A stretch of 34,653 nucleotides of DNA from the NCBI GenBank assembly GCA_000697665.1, contig KL197726.1, positions 88,435-123,087 of the forward strand. The letters are read 5' to 3'. Under the pieces are notes generated by a model. The model searched no databases and was not told the DNA's origin. It saw nothing but the letters and a program-made list of their open reading frames with translations. The position numbers and the translations under genes were made by a program. Source of the DNA: Jaapia argillacea MUCL 33604. Lineage: Eukaryota > Basidiomycota > Agaricomycetes > Jaapiales > Jaapiaceae. Shown one piece after another: positions 20,687 through 32,073 of this stretch (position 1 is the stretch's first letter; each line of letters starts with the position of its first letter).

Positions 20687-21726
20687 TCATACCTTTGACT
20701 TCTTGGCGACCTCCTCAACAACCCACCCACCCAGCTCATTCGGGAAGAAGGGCATCTCGTGCTCGAATTCCTTCTCATGTGCCAACATGACCAACACTTC
20801 CTTGGCGTCGCTGTTCACCTGAGCCAATTTTCTGACGCTCTCCCTGGCCACCTCCAAATCGAGATAATTGAGCTCGCTGATCAACCTGTGTCCCGTCTTG
20901 TAACACTCCCGATTGTGGCAAGTATCCGCTGCAAGGAGGATGAAAGCATTGCCGGGAGTGTTTGCGACGCGGGCTAAGACAGTGAGATGTCCAGGGAGAT
21001 GACCTGGCGTGTCGAGTATGTACAAGGAACCATCTCCGAAAAAGTCGAGTGCTTGGGCAAAGGGTCCGAGGGGTGCGACTCGGCGGGGGATAGGGCGGGG
21101 GAAGCCAGTGGGAGGGGGATTGGCTGCTGACTCGGAAAAGTCGAGATAGGTGGCGGTACGGCCTGCAGGCCATTCTGCAAAGAATGCTTCCTTGAAGTGA
21201 GGGTACGGTTTGTCAAGGAGGGGTTTGGATTCTTTGCCAAGGATGATCTCTGCTGATGGGAAAGTGGTGATGTCGCCCGTGTGATCCCAGTGCAAGTGGC
21301 TGTTGGAGCTGTTAGCATACCGGTTTTAGGTACGGGGGAAGGACGAACCTGAATATGACGCCCTTCACAGTCGCAGGATCCACATCTCCTCTGCTGAGTT
21401 GCTCGGCAGAGGAGTCGTTGCAGGTAGCACTGAACTCTTTGATGCTCTCGTGGCAAGCGGGAGGATAGCCTTCCCCATGCTGCGAAATGGGTGTGAATGA
21501 GAGATGGACAGTTGTAACGGAAACTCACCTTTCTGATACCCAGATCGAACATGTATCGACCATGTTCAGGATGGTGGATAAGAAAGCAAAAGACGGGGAT
21601 AGTTGAACCATGCTCTGGCGGGAGTTGGAGCGAGTCCTGGAAGACTTCTCTGTACGGCCACCACAGACTGCCAGCGTTGATCCCATACACCTTCACCGTC
21701 GAGCCTGTCACGTCGATACCGTCCAT
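20687..21726 (-). CDS. Metallo-beta-lactamase-fold hydrolase
   Basis: Probable zinc hydrolase of the metallo-beta-lactamase superfamily, of the type often annotated as N-acyl homoserine lactonase-like in fungi; the true substrate is unknown. Three exons on the minus strand (21726-21529, 21479-21349, 21299-20687) give 313 residues. The zinc motif is SHLHWDHTGD (H111, H113, D115, H116). Further ligands are probably in DTPGHLPGH, AADTCH and VMLAHEKEFEH. The second intron ends right before the HxHxDH codons, which confirms the splice. No signal peptide or membrane segment is seen, so it is probably cytosolic. It shares a 188-bp upstream region with the divergent TRP1 gene. Confidence 0.85.
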
Positions 21727-21914
21727 GCTGGTCAGTCACTAAGATAATCGTCAACCATCTTATCTAATCTCGCCCACTGATTACGTGATCGCTACTCGAG
21801 TCAGTAACCAGCCCGCTCACCACCATCAACGTCCTCCACGACTGTCTCCTCATCGTCCTCGCCGACGCCGACGCCGACGACTCCTCCCGACTCCTCTCCT
21901 GCCTGTCTCCCGCC
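21727..21914. promoter_or_regulatory. Shared bidirectional promoter of hydrolase gene and TRP1
   Basis: Only 188 bp separate the two start codons. The stretch contains a TGACTC core (as GAGTCA, 21798-21803), the centre of the Gcn4/Cpc1 amino-acid-control site, plus GACGCC repeats and CT-rich sequence close to TRP1. Cpc1-type control would suit TRP1, but the site is a core match only. Confidence 0.4.
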
Positions 21915-24517
21915 ATGGCTTTGCCCGAATCTCTCCAAGGACCCCTCGATGTCCTGATGATCGACAATTTTGATTCCTTCACCTGGAATCTGTACCAATC
22001 TCTCTGTCTCCTCGGGGCCAATGTCACCGTCATTCGAAACGACGCCATTTCCACAGAGGCATTACCTCTGCTTGATATCAAGCACCTCGTCATCTCTCCC
22101 GGCCCTGGCCACCCCAAAACTGATTCCGGGATATCGAGGGATGCCATCAAATTCTTCACTGGCAAGGTACCTGTCCTGGGTGTGTGTATGGGTTTGGAGT
22201 GCTTGGTCGATGCTTTCGGCGGTGACATTGCGTATGTCCAAGTCTTCATCTCACTCGTAATTTCGCTAACACCTGTTCAGTTACGCAGGTGAAATCATGC
22301 ACGGCAAGGTACGCCACTCCACTATACATGTCCGACTCGCCACCTACCTTTGCTTAGGTTAGCCCCATACGGCACGATGGTCGCGGAATATTCAAAGGCA
22401 TCCCTCAACATTTCAAATCAACCCGTTACCACTCCCTCAGCGCGGACCTCTCCACCCTCCCTTCCATCCTCCAAGTAACAGCTTCCTCATCTGAAAGCGG
22501 TGTCATAATGGGAGTCAGACACCGCACCTACACCCTCGAATCCGTACAATACCACCCTGAATCCTGTCTCTCAGAAGCAGGCGACCCTCTCCTACTTAAT
22601 TTCCTCGCGTTAAAAGGTGGCAGTTGGGAACAGAACCCAGAGGCTGGTGTACTTGATCCCAATTTACCATTATTTGAGATCGAGAAGGGCGAGGATGGGA
22701 AACCTATCAGTGCAGCTGCGGCCAAAGTCCCTACCATCCTCGAGAAAATCTACGCCCAACGTCTCAAAGACGTCAATCTCGCCAAATCCACTCCAGGTAC
22801 CACCCCCTCTGATATCTCTACCCTCCTCTCCATGCACCTCGCACCTCCCCTCACTTCCTTCGTCTCTGCTCTCAAATCCCCTACGACGCGACCGGCATTG
22901 ATGGCAGAGATCAAACGTGCTTCGCCTTCCAAAGGAGCAATCGCGATGAACACCAACGCAGCTTCTCAGGCACTCTCCTACGCCCTGGCAGGGGCATCAG
23001 TCATTTCAGTCCTCACCGAACCGACCTGGTTCAAAGGATCCCTCCTCGATATGCGTCTCGCACGTCAGGCAATCGATTCACTTCCCAACCGACCAGCTAT
23101 CCTTCGTAAAGACTTTATCCTTGACGAATACCAAATCTCCGAAGCTAGGTTATGGGGAGCAGATACCATCCTCTTGATCGTAGCCATGCTTCCCCTCCCT
23201 CGCCTCCAATCGCTCTACGCTTTCGCACTCTCGCTAGGGATGGAACCCCTCGTCGAAGTCAACAACGCAAAGGAAATGCAAATCGCTCTCGATCTCAAAG
23301 CGAAAGTCATTGGAGTGAACAATAGAAACTTGCACGATTTCAAGGTAGATATGAACACTACTTCAAGGTTGGTTGATATGGTAAAAGAGAGGGACGTTGT
23401 GCTCTGTGCGCTCAGCGGGATCTCTGGAGCCGCCGATGTACGAAAGTACGTTGAACAAGGTGTGGGTGCCGTCCTAGTTGGTGAATCCTTAATGCGAGCA
23501 TCGGATCCTGGTCGATTCGTTCGAACTCTTCTGGACCTTCCCGAACTCCCAAAGCCAGAATCCGAAACTCCTCATAAACCACTGGTGAAGATCTGTGGAA
23601 TCAGAACAGTTGACGAAGCTGTTGGCGTTGCGAACGCAGGAGCGGACATGCTCGGATTAATGTTTGTCCCCACAAGTAAACGTTTCGTCGACCTCGAAAC
23701 CGCCCAACGAATCTCTGCTACGATCCGAGATTTCCGTTACCAACATTCCTCGACCACCGCATTCAACCAACCACCCGCAGACGATCCCTCGTCGACCACC
23801 CGCCTCCCCTGGTTCACCAGACACGCGACAACCCTACCTCCAACTCGTCCCCTCCTAGTGGGTATATTCCAAAATGCACCCCTCTCCGAAATCCTCCACA
23901 TCACGTCCCACGTCCAACTCGATATCGTCCAATTACACGGCTCCGAACCGCCCGAATTCGCGAAATTCATTCCTGTTCCTGTTATTCGAGTATTCCACGT
24001 TGATGCGGATGGGAAAGGGTTGGAGGAGATTGTAAGACCGGGCTTGAACGAGTTTGTGTTGCTGGATAGTATGAGGCGTGACGGGTTGAGTGGGGGAAGT
24101 GGAAAGGTGGTTGATTGGGAGATTGCTAGGAGGGTCGTGGAGGCTGGCGAGTTTGGGCGTGATTCACCTTCCAAGGTGTTGTCACCTTACTCTGATGCAC
24201 CAGAGTCCAAGCCCACAGAAAATGGTGACGCTCCTCCACCACTACCTCTAAAGGAAGGCGTTGCAGCTGAGGGTGCCGAGAATTTGACAGCACCAACAGT
24301 CAATGGAGCAAATGGCGCGGCGCATCAGCCGGCTCCCGAACACCCCATGCCCATCATTCTAGCGGGAGGCCTCACACCTGATAACGTTCACTCTGCCGTT
24401 GTTCAGGTTCGACCATGGGCCGTAGATGTCAGCGGCGGAGTAGAGACTGCCGACGGGAAGGGCAAGGATTTAGAAAAAGTCAAGGCGTTCGTAGATGCGG
24501 CAAAAGGCCAGGCGTGA
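21915..24517 (+). CDS. TRP1: Trifunctional tryptophan biosynthesis protein (GATase-IGPS-PRAI)
   Basis: Carries three tryptophan-pathway activities in one chain: glutamine amidotransferase subunit of anthranilate synthase, indole-3-glycerol phosphate synthase and phosphoribosylanthranilate isomerase. Three exons (21915-22231, 22281-22308, 22358-24517) give 834 residues. The amidotransferase part (1-~200) has [17 protein letters not shown], the nucleophile in LGVCMGLE (C91) and QYHPES (H181, E183). The IGPS part (~235-505) shows [41 protein letters not shown] and VGESLMRA. The PRAI part (~520-834) shows [37 protein letters not shown] and VDVSGGVE. A Pro/Ala/Gly-rich insert of about 60 residues lies before ILAGGLTP. 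The start has a good context (CGCCATGGC). The anthranilate synthase large subunit is not in this window. Confidence 0.96.
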
Positions 24518-24760
24518 TCGTCGTATAGAGACGTTTTGTAATACCGCTCGCTCTGGTTCATCTATCCTTATTATCGGTCGACTTTTGGTTTGGATGTCAC
24601 AAATTAGTTTATCGGTTTACAATCAAGAAATGCGAGTACAAATGGAATACAATCTGCTGATGCTGCGTAGTCGATCGAGTCCGATCCATCCCTTTTTCAC
24701 TGTCCCACAACCCTGCATCGCCGTAGAGGCAGATGAGTTTGCCGACTATGAATCATTCGT
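24518..24760. other. Short tail-to-tail gap between TRP1 and MPK1
   Basis: The 243 bp must hold both 3' UTRs and terminators, so the two transcripts may overlap. No gene is seen. Confidence 0.5.
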
Positions 24761-26642
24761 CTATTTATTGCCCAAGTGGGTACCAGCGAGCTCACGCTCG
24801 AGGTCAGCACTTGGGTCATCCATGACAGGGCTAGGCACCCTCTGACCGGGAGCAGTGTACCCAGAGGTAGCACCATTGGAGGGAGCGTCTTCTTGCATCG
24901 GAGAGTTGATGATGTCGTCTCGCGATGGGATGGGGAGACTACAGCATATTTGAGTAAGAGGTAGATGGAAAGTACAAGGGAAACGAACCTGTCTTGTCGG
25001 CGAATCTGCCCTGAAGCTCTAGCTTGGGCGCGTACCTCTGCGCGGAAGGAATTGACCTCCTCGATGATCAACTTCTTCATTCCCTCGATATTGTCTTCTT
25101 CCTCAAAGTTGAAATCGAATTTCTATGTCACCCAATAAAACTCGTCAATTCATACCGAATTCCAAGACGCGAAAAGGTGACCCACGGTTTCACAGATCGG
25201 CTCGTCGGCGGGATCGTGCCAAACTTGCAAGTAAGGATGATCGAGCGCCTCTTCACAGCTGATCCTCTTGGCGGGATCGAAGCAGAGCATCTTGGAAAGC
25301 AAATCGATGGCTAATGGGTTAGCGCGAGGATAGAGAGTCGCGAATGAGATGCGTGGTTTGATTGGGAGGGATCGAATATAATCTTGGGCCTAGCAGAACG
25401 GGACCGTGTCAGCTGGACGGGAAATGAAATGACGGACGAAGGGCTTACCCTGGGGGAACCGACGCGGCGGAGAGTGTCTTCAGAGGGCGTACCAAGGTAA
25501 TGGAGGATTTGGTTGAGCTGGTCGACGTAGCTGAACGAGCGGTCAGTTTGAATTCCCGAAGATAATGAGAAGACACTTACTCCCTGCCCTTGTAGATGGG
25601 TTTTCCGCCCAGTAGCTCCGCTAAGATACATCCTACGGACCAAACATCGATAGCAGTTGTCTACAAAAGCCAAACCAATCAACCGTCTCATTTCCCTGGC
25701 ATCAACAAGACCGCTCACGTAGTTGGCGAAACTCAACATAATCTCCGGAGCCCTGTACCAACGAGTAGCGACATACTCAGTCATGAAACCTTGATTACCC
25801 GCCGCCCTGCTAGCACCTCCGCCGGGGGTATAGCCCCGGGCCAAGCCAAAGTCGCAAATCTTCAGTTCACAATCGGCGTTGACAAGAAGATTTCCGGGTT
25901 TTAGATCGCGATGAAGGACGTTGGCAGAGTGGATGTATTTCAGGCCACAGAGGGTTTGGTAGAGGAAGGACTGGAAGTGGGCGTCTGAGAGAGGTTGACC
26001 AGAGCGGATCTGACGTCCCAAGTGAGATGAGGATGAGGGAGAAATAAACGGGAGACTTACGATGGCGTGGAGGTCAGCTTCCATCAGCTCTTCCTATGGA
26101 GTCCTGGGATGAGGCGAGATAATCAAGGCATGGTCATGGTATAACTCACGTAAAGGTACACTTCGTCAAAATTGCCATCTGGTCCGAATACGATGTCCAT
26201 ATCGTACAGACATGTAATCTGAACATCGATTATCAGCGCCTATCCTCGAATTGGAGAGACGAGATAATTCTAACATTTTTGTGCCCACGGAAATGGTGGA
26301 GGAGTCTGCAGAGTTAATGCAGGGCAGTCAGAGACTGGATCTCAGTCGGCCAGAGGGTCACTCACTTGATCTCCCTCAAACATCTCTTCGTCAATATCCT
26401 CTACCATCATCGTGCATCAGGTTAGCGCTCGTCCCTTGATCCACTCTGCCCTATATGCAATATGAACCACAAACCTTGGTGTTAATGTTGGTAATCTTCT
26501 TGATCGCACATCCCTCCCCAGACCTGCGATGTCTGGCAGCAACGACACAGCCATACGCACCCTGTCCTAATTCCTTGACGAATTGATACTCTGAATCTAC
26601 GATGAAGGTAGAGTTAAGAGCGGTGAAGGAGTGTCTCTGCAT
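24761..26642 (-). CDS. MPK1: Slt2/Mpk1-type MAP kinase (cell wall integrity)
   Basis: Serine/threonine MAP kinase ending the cell-wall-integrity cascade (Pkc1-Bck1-Mkk1-Slt2). Eleven exons on the minus strand give 434 residues: 26642-26475, 26400-26366, 26305-26275, 26218-26150, 26093-26061, 26009-25719, 25660-25581, 25530-25449, 25389-25186, 25122-24989 and 24938-24761. Visible elements: the glycine loop GQGAYGCVV (26-34), catalytic Lys in AIKKI (K48), HRDLKPGN (145-152), DFG (165-167) and the activation lip [14 protein letters not shown] with TEY at 189-191. [12 protein letters not shown] and the docking-type acidic region near DPADEPICE follow. A Ser/Pro-rich tail ends with the stop at 24761-24763. 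The length and the GxQGFMTEY context favour the Slt2 class over Fus3/Kss1 or Hog1 (TGY). The first two-thirds of the gene is cut into many small exons. Confidence 0.95.
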
Positions 26643-27607
26643 CGTATCGGTCGACGAGTCCTGCTGTAGCAGGATTCTGTTGAGAATTGATGGGGGTTGT
26701 GTAAACCAAGAAAGCTAATGGTAAGATAAGGAAAAGGGAGGCGATGGCTGTATCAATGCAGGGCTATACATCTTGGATGGATGCAGATATCGATCAGGAT
26801 CACCATCTGCCACAATTCTCAAACACAGCCATACACGCCTTTTCGCCGCCGATTTTCTGAGGACCGATTATTCAATGGCACAACGTCAATGGGTCGACCA
26901 CGCAGGGCGTCGTCTGTGACCACGAAGGGGCATCCGGCTGTGTTGAGACATGTACGCCCTGTGAACAAGTCGTGTCAGCAGTGATAACTCCCGGGATAAG
27001 TTGTTGCACTCCGTTGAGACAACTCACTTCCAAGCCAATGCGAGAACCAGATCCTACCGTCAATCTACCACCGCCATGGAAGTAGACCACAGCCACGAAG
27101 ATTAGAATCGGGTAGATCATACAAGCCGCCCGTGGTCGACATTGTCTGGGCGAGAAGCGTCGTAGGGGAATCACGGTCCAGAAGGATGCAGTCGCCGACA
27201 CGTTTGTATGTTAGCGCCAACATACAACACGATATCATTCTACGAACTGTACAACTCTAGGCCTTAGGTTGAGACGTCCATCCCAGTCTTAACGCGATTC
27301 AATGGTTGGGTCCGAGGTTGAGAACCAACGCTGGGAGCTGATTTAGAAGCCAACTCGAGTGTCATAATTACTCTCAAGCGACGATCCGTAATAATTTGGG
27401 TAACCGATATCAATCTTGCGAGCTCCAAGCTCGCAAAGGGTTCGAACGAGAGGTGTGTTGGCACATGTGAACTATCGAGGCGGAATCAGGCAAGCAAATT
27501 CGATCCGGAGGGTGTGTATAGCGGGTTAACGCCTATTCGCCAACTCTGCGAATGTACATCTGAGCGTATGAAATATCCACGTTCTCGCTAATCTGCCCAC
27601 CAACTTC
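26643..27607. other. Gap between MPK1 start and hydrophobin 3' end
   Basis: It should contain the MPK1 promoter. A minus frame at 26872-27201 includes YFHGGG and well-formed intron signals (GTGAGT..TTCACAG, about 26966-27030), but the surrounding residues do not build a protein I can name. I leave it as unannotated. Confidence 0.35.
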
Positions 27608-28056
27608 TTAGAGAGTAACGGGAACACAACCGATGGAAATGAGACCACCTGTAAGAGAAGTTCGTCAGCATCAGCCGGAACGAAGACCTAAACTGTGTGC
27701 AAATAATTGTACCGTAAGAGTTGTCGGTGCAGCAAACGGGAGAGGCAGAGCTGAAAACAACATGAGTCCATGGTTTCGGAACCAATATTTCAAAGAACTC
27801 ACCAAGCCGAGCCAGAGCCAACACCAATGACGGTGATAGGCGAGCAAGTCAAGCCAACTTCGGCAGTGACATCCTGGACAACGATGCCAAGGCTCTTAAT
27901 AATACTCGCGGCAGCGGGGCTGCTAGCGCTCTCGACACTGTCGCAGCACTGGATGGGACCGGTGGTGCAAGAACTGGCCGGCTCGTTGGGAGTCGGAGTG
28001 GCGACAGCAAGGATAGCCGAAAAGGCGGGAAGAGCGATGGAGAGCTTGGAGAACAT
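27608..28056 (-). CDS. Class I hydrophobin (copy 1)
   Basis: Secreted small amphipathic protein that self-assembles at air-water interfaces and coats hyphae or fruiting tissue. Exons on the minus strand are 28056-27803, 27750-27713 and 27648-27608, giving 110 residues. The signal peptide is MFSKLSIALPAFSAILAVAT. Eight cysteines follow the class I order: C-x6-CC-x32-C-x13-C-x5-CC-x12-C, with [30 protein letters not shown] and [10 protein letters not shown]. Intron positions and phases are the same as in the divergent copy at 29660, so the two are recent duplicates. The start is fixed by the signal peptide and by a TATA box 67 bases upstream. Short chain and mature size suit the family. Confidence 0.95.
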
Positions 28057-28122
28057 GGTGACTGAAAGATGTGATACTACTCGGGGCGTTGAGTGGTTGG
28101 ATAAATTAGCGTGGCCAGCGGG

Positions 28123-28130
28123 CTTTTATA
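28123..28130 (-). promoter_or_regulatory. TATA box of hydrophobin copy 1
   Basis: TATAAAAG on the minus strand, in the phrase CCTATAAAAG, 67 bases upstream of the start codon. The phrase CCTATAAA also occurs before the second hydrophobin. Confidence 0.65.
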
Positions 28131-29580
28131 GGTTTCATGGGTCTCACTTGTGATCTTGAGGTGAAGCGAAAATGGGCAAAAAAGAGTCATAAAGTCAGGT
28201 TCGGTCATTGGATGAGACTCGGGAAAACCCTCGACGCCAGGATCAAACGTACATCCCTGCGTGTTGCTTCAACGCTCCACTAGGTGTGAACGGCGAAGCA
28301 CTCATATTATCCACTCAGAAGATTGTGCAAAGATGACTTCAAAATCTAGCAAAATGCATGCCTAAAATCTCAGTGACGATGACGGGGGGGACGTAAGTCA
28401 GAACGATGATATCAGATAAGAATAGGTCGTACTTCCAAAAAGTCGCTGCCTGTGAGATATCTGATGAAATCTTACCACTCAGAAGATGCATGTCAACGCG
28501 ACAAAATCAGAACGGCATTCGGTACAGCATTGCGATTGAGGACAAAGATACAAAAAAACGACAGACGTCAGAGTTCTCATGAAAAGGAATGGTGACATAG
28601 CCTGCTAAGTGGTGATCTGCCCACGACATTTTCATGATTTTGCCGTAAAGGCAGACAGAAACTGAGTGAGCCCAACACCATTCCTTCAGCATGTCGCCAA
28701 GTCACTCCACTTGGTGTGAAGTAGAACGTTAACACATAATAAACTCACAGCATTCTTTGCAGAAGGTCAGGCACAGTCGACTGAGTACCTATGACCGTAC
28801 TGCTGCAACGTGCACTACCCTCACTCGTGTGGCAGTTTGCGATGGTGTCGGCCGACGGGAAACGTGATGTGCAAAGACTCAGAGTACTTAGAAGGTGAAG
28901 CGTTCCTCCAGGACCGGTTGTTCGCAGAGCTTTGAGCGGGAGATCGGCGACGGCCGAAAGCATTGTCCGTCACAATCGGAGACACCCTCCGAGTCCCTGA
29001 CGCTACTACCCTCAGAAAGTCCCTGAAAGTCCGACCTACCAACATCGATCAATATTATTCCCCTCTCGACCTCCGTGCTGCCGCCTTACTGAATGCTGGC
29101 AGATCCCTACTGAATGATATCAGACATTCGTTGACGCTCTCACCATGCCACGTTGATGCCACAGCGTTCAAGTTCCTCGATCAGACCGCTTCGTCGTTTG
29201 CAGTCTCATAACCCAACCATCTCTCTGAGAACTCCGCCAGCGCTACGGACATCTCGACCATTCTGAAGATATGTCCCTCTACCAATCGAATCCTGCAAAT
29301 ATCCTAGTACTGTCCGACACGTGTCCCTTCTCTTCCTCAAAATTTGCGATCAGCTGGTTGTGAAGTCCTCAATGTTTCTCAAGCGCTCCACTTTAACATG
29401 GCATCCTCTTGTCCGACGTCCCTGATGACTTTGGCCTCACCCTTGCTGAAGCGCTGCAGTCGATTCCTCTGCTGGCATTTTCTCAGTACCTGTCGGCCCC
29501 GTGCAAACACAATCAGCAACGATGAACTCATCCACCGTCATCAGGGCCGAATAATGCCCTCGCTTGCAGGGCAGAAATCC
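28131..29580. other. Region between the divergent hydrophobins
   Basis: About 1.45 kb without a recognised gene, presumably both promoters. An 82-codon plus frame (28963-29211) has no motif. Two short phrases occur twice: CTCCACTWGGTGTGAA (28275-28290 and 28705-28720) and CCACTCAGAAGAT (28312-28324 and 28475-28487), possible duplicated regulatory elements. Confidence 0.4.
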
Positions 29581-29587
29581 TATAAAG
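29581..29587 (+). promoter_or_regulatory. TATA box of hydrophobin copy 2
   Basis: TATAAAG in the phrase CCTATAAAG, 73 bases before the start codon, comparable to the distance in the twin gene. Confidence 0.65.
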
Positions 29588-29659
29588 ATCCTCATTTCTG
29601 GTCCCCAAAAATCTATCGCTCAAACATCCAATTGTGCGCCCCCAAACCAATCAACAACA

Positions 29660-30105
29660 ATGTTCAAACTCGCCACCTTCACTACCCTCTCCATCCTTGC
29701 TGTCGCCACTGCTGCCTGGGACACTACTCCCATCCCAGCCAGCCAATGTACCACTGGCCCCATCCAGTGCTGCGACACTGTTGAGAGTGCAAGTAGCCCC
29801 GCCGCTGCCGGTATCCTCGCGAGCATTGGCGTCGTAGTCCAAGACGTCACCGCCCTTGTTGGGCTGACTTGCTCGCCTATAACCGTCATCGGTGTCGGAT
29901 CTGGCTCTTCTTGGTAAGTCCCCTTAGAGTTCGAGGCGAGAACCACCCTCTCATTCCGTTCGTAGCTCTGCTTCACCTGTTTGCTGCACCGACAACTCCC
30001 ACGGTATCTTTTCCTTCCCAACACTGGCCTTCGATTTCGTTGACGTTAACACACCTTCTTACAGGCGGTCTTATCTCCATAGGCTGCGTCCCTGTTACTC
30101 TCTAA
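29660..30105 (+). CDS. Class I hydrophobin (copy 2)
   Basis: Twin of the minus-strand hydrophobin. Exons 29660-29913, 29966-30003 and 30065-30105 give 110 residues, and exon lengths (254, 38, 41 nt) are exactly those of copy 1. The signal peptide is [19 protein letters not shown]. The eight-cysteine pattern is C-x6-CC-x32-C-x13-C-x5-CC-x12-C, with [29 protein letters not shown] and SIGCVPVTL. Differences between the copies concentrate in the signal peptide and the short N-terminal mature region, while the core is nearly identical. An upstream in-frame extension (from 29564) is open but would bury the signal peptide, so the start at 29660 is preferred. It is probably secreted and assembled at the hyphal surface. 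Confidence 0.95.
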
Positions 30106-32073
30106 GTAATTGTGGCCGAGTGAGAGTAGGGCGACCATAGATAGGAGGGAACAGTAGTCCTACTGGCGAAGGTTGTTTGCAGGAAACGTTTTCCAGGAAA
30201 TGTAGAGTTCTGGTAAGACTTCGACTGAGTACCACAGGAAAATTTGCAAGATCGTCTGAGTGGATGTGAGCCAAATGGCTCCCCCAGCGTGACCAGCGTG
30301 ACTGGAGTCGTCCAACCGCAACTTGTGCCTCGACTCAGAGTGCTGTGTGGTGAACGACGTAAACAGACGCATCAGTCACGGTCTCCTCCATAAGGCGAAA
30401 GGCCGCATACGCGGCAGAGCCTGCTACATGCTTAAGAATTGACACAACCTTCAAGGCATCGCATGCACACACACCAGCAAGCTGATGGGACAAGACAATT
30501 GGTATTGGATTGTTTACAGGACTCATTACGCAAAGAAATACACAGGGAAGTTGGAGGAAGAACGAAGTAGGAGGTGCATGCACAGAAGCAAGGAGAATGA
30601 AAGGAATAGCAGAACGAAAGGTTTACCAGTAGACAGAGATGAATCTGACATGCTCGGGTAACCTGGACATGGCCACTCGATAGCGGAGATGAGGGGGGCA
30701 TCAAGTGCCCATAGGCATTGAGCAATGGATGGAAGGATTCAGACCAACTAAGGTTGCAACTCACGTGGTGCTAATTAGGGATTGTGCATGATTGTGCCCG
30801 CTCGTAAAGTTGATGGATAGGAGTAAGCGGGGTTGCTGGATGTCCATAGGGATCTTGGCAGAATGCGTCAGATAGGAGCCATGAACGGACGAAGGGATAC
30901 AAGTTGGAAGGGAAGGAGAATCTAGTCTCGAAACCATCCATTGTACTCCGGGTTCACGGGCCGGCGGAGTTTTAAATGTTGAGTGCAGAACCCTGCGTAC
31001 AACATCTGGTGTGTTTCGATTGGGGAACCCCCGGTCGGTGACAGTAAGTCACAAAATGTTACAACTCACCTGCGGAGTGCCTGTGGTGTGGGCACAAACC
31101 TGATAATATGGCTTGGAACAAGGCATCCTCTCTCCTTTGCACCTCCTATACACTGCACTTCGCAACACCTTCCAAAGATTCAGTGCGTACTTTTGAGCTG
31201 CGTTGGTCATCTCATCTATTCTCAGGCTTGTCAGTCCCTCCTCCATTAAATCCTTATCTGGCACGAGTGTGGTTTCGGTAGATGGCGTCGCTGGTGATGG
31301 TTTTATCAGTGACTTCCTCGTCGTCGTCGCTGGCAGGTGGGGAATCATCTTTGTCTTCAGAATCATCATCCTCCTGGGGTGTAGATTTGTCATTGTCCCA
31401 TTAAAAGATGTTGTTCTAGTCATCAGCTTCGAGGAGATTTGTGTCACCCATAAGTGCTCTTCGTTCTGTTAACTCAGTCTCAAAAATCTCTCAAGTCGCA
31501 TACTGCGTGCAGTCAGTAATTATGCCCAAGCGTGTTACGTCTGTCACAAATGTCACTGAGCAGGGGTCTCCCATATAAAGTAACATGTCTCACCCACAAG
31601 ATGGTCAAGTTTTATTCGATTGCGAATAGAACAAGCTGCTTGGATTGTCATCTCAACCTTTTTTCATAGTCGTGTACATTACCCTGCAATAGTCACTCTG
31701 GCTAATGGAAAAATTTCTCTGAGCCCTGCACGTTGTACTCGAAGTTAATCACGCCATGCATTGTCAATGTGACTGTGACATCCCATCACCCACAATGTGG
31801 TTGGCTCTGTCTCCGCCTTCTCCAACGAGTTTCTCTTCAAACGGTTCATGCCTCGACATCATGCCCAGGAGGCATGAGCTGCTGCTGCTGCTGTAGAAAT
31901 AACAGAAGTCAGGGCATGTTTGGCTGAGATAGATGCAAATCTCTTGCAAACGCGATAAGGTACATCATGTATCAATAGGCGCTTATATACCGAAAGTAGT
32001 AAGGAGGGAACCAGAATAACGGAAAGGAAGTGGATACCCAACGGAACGGTAAACGTTTGAACTCTATCAAACG
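30106..32073. other. Gap of about 2 kb without recognised genes
   Basis: Open frames of 100-132 codons occur (minus 30432-30764, minus 31049-31447), but they have biased compositions and no motifs. A (CTG)n-like run lies at about 31879-31894. Base composition and the lack of genes suggest old transposon or intergenic sequence leading into the pogo remnant. Confidence 0.35.

Noticed and set aside
21840-21890. GACGCC repeat upstream of TRP1 as a regulatory array
   Set aside because: It is a short simple-sequence run common in fungal promoters, with no known meaning.
26872-27201. Alpha/beta-hydrolase gene suggested by YFHGGG and intron-like signals
   Set aside because: No GxSxG nucleophile, no other hydrolase blocks and no coherent exon path were found.
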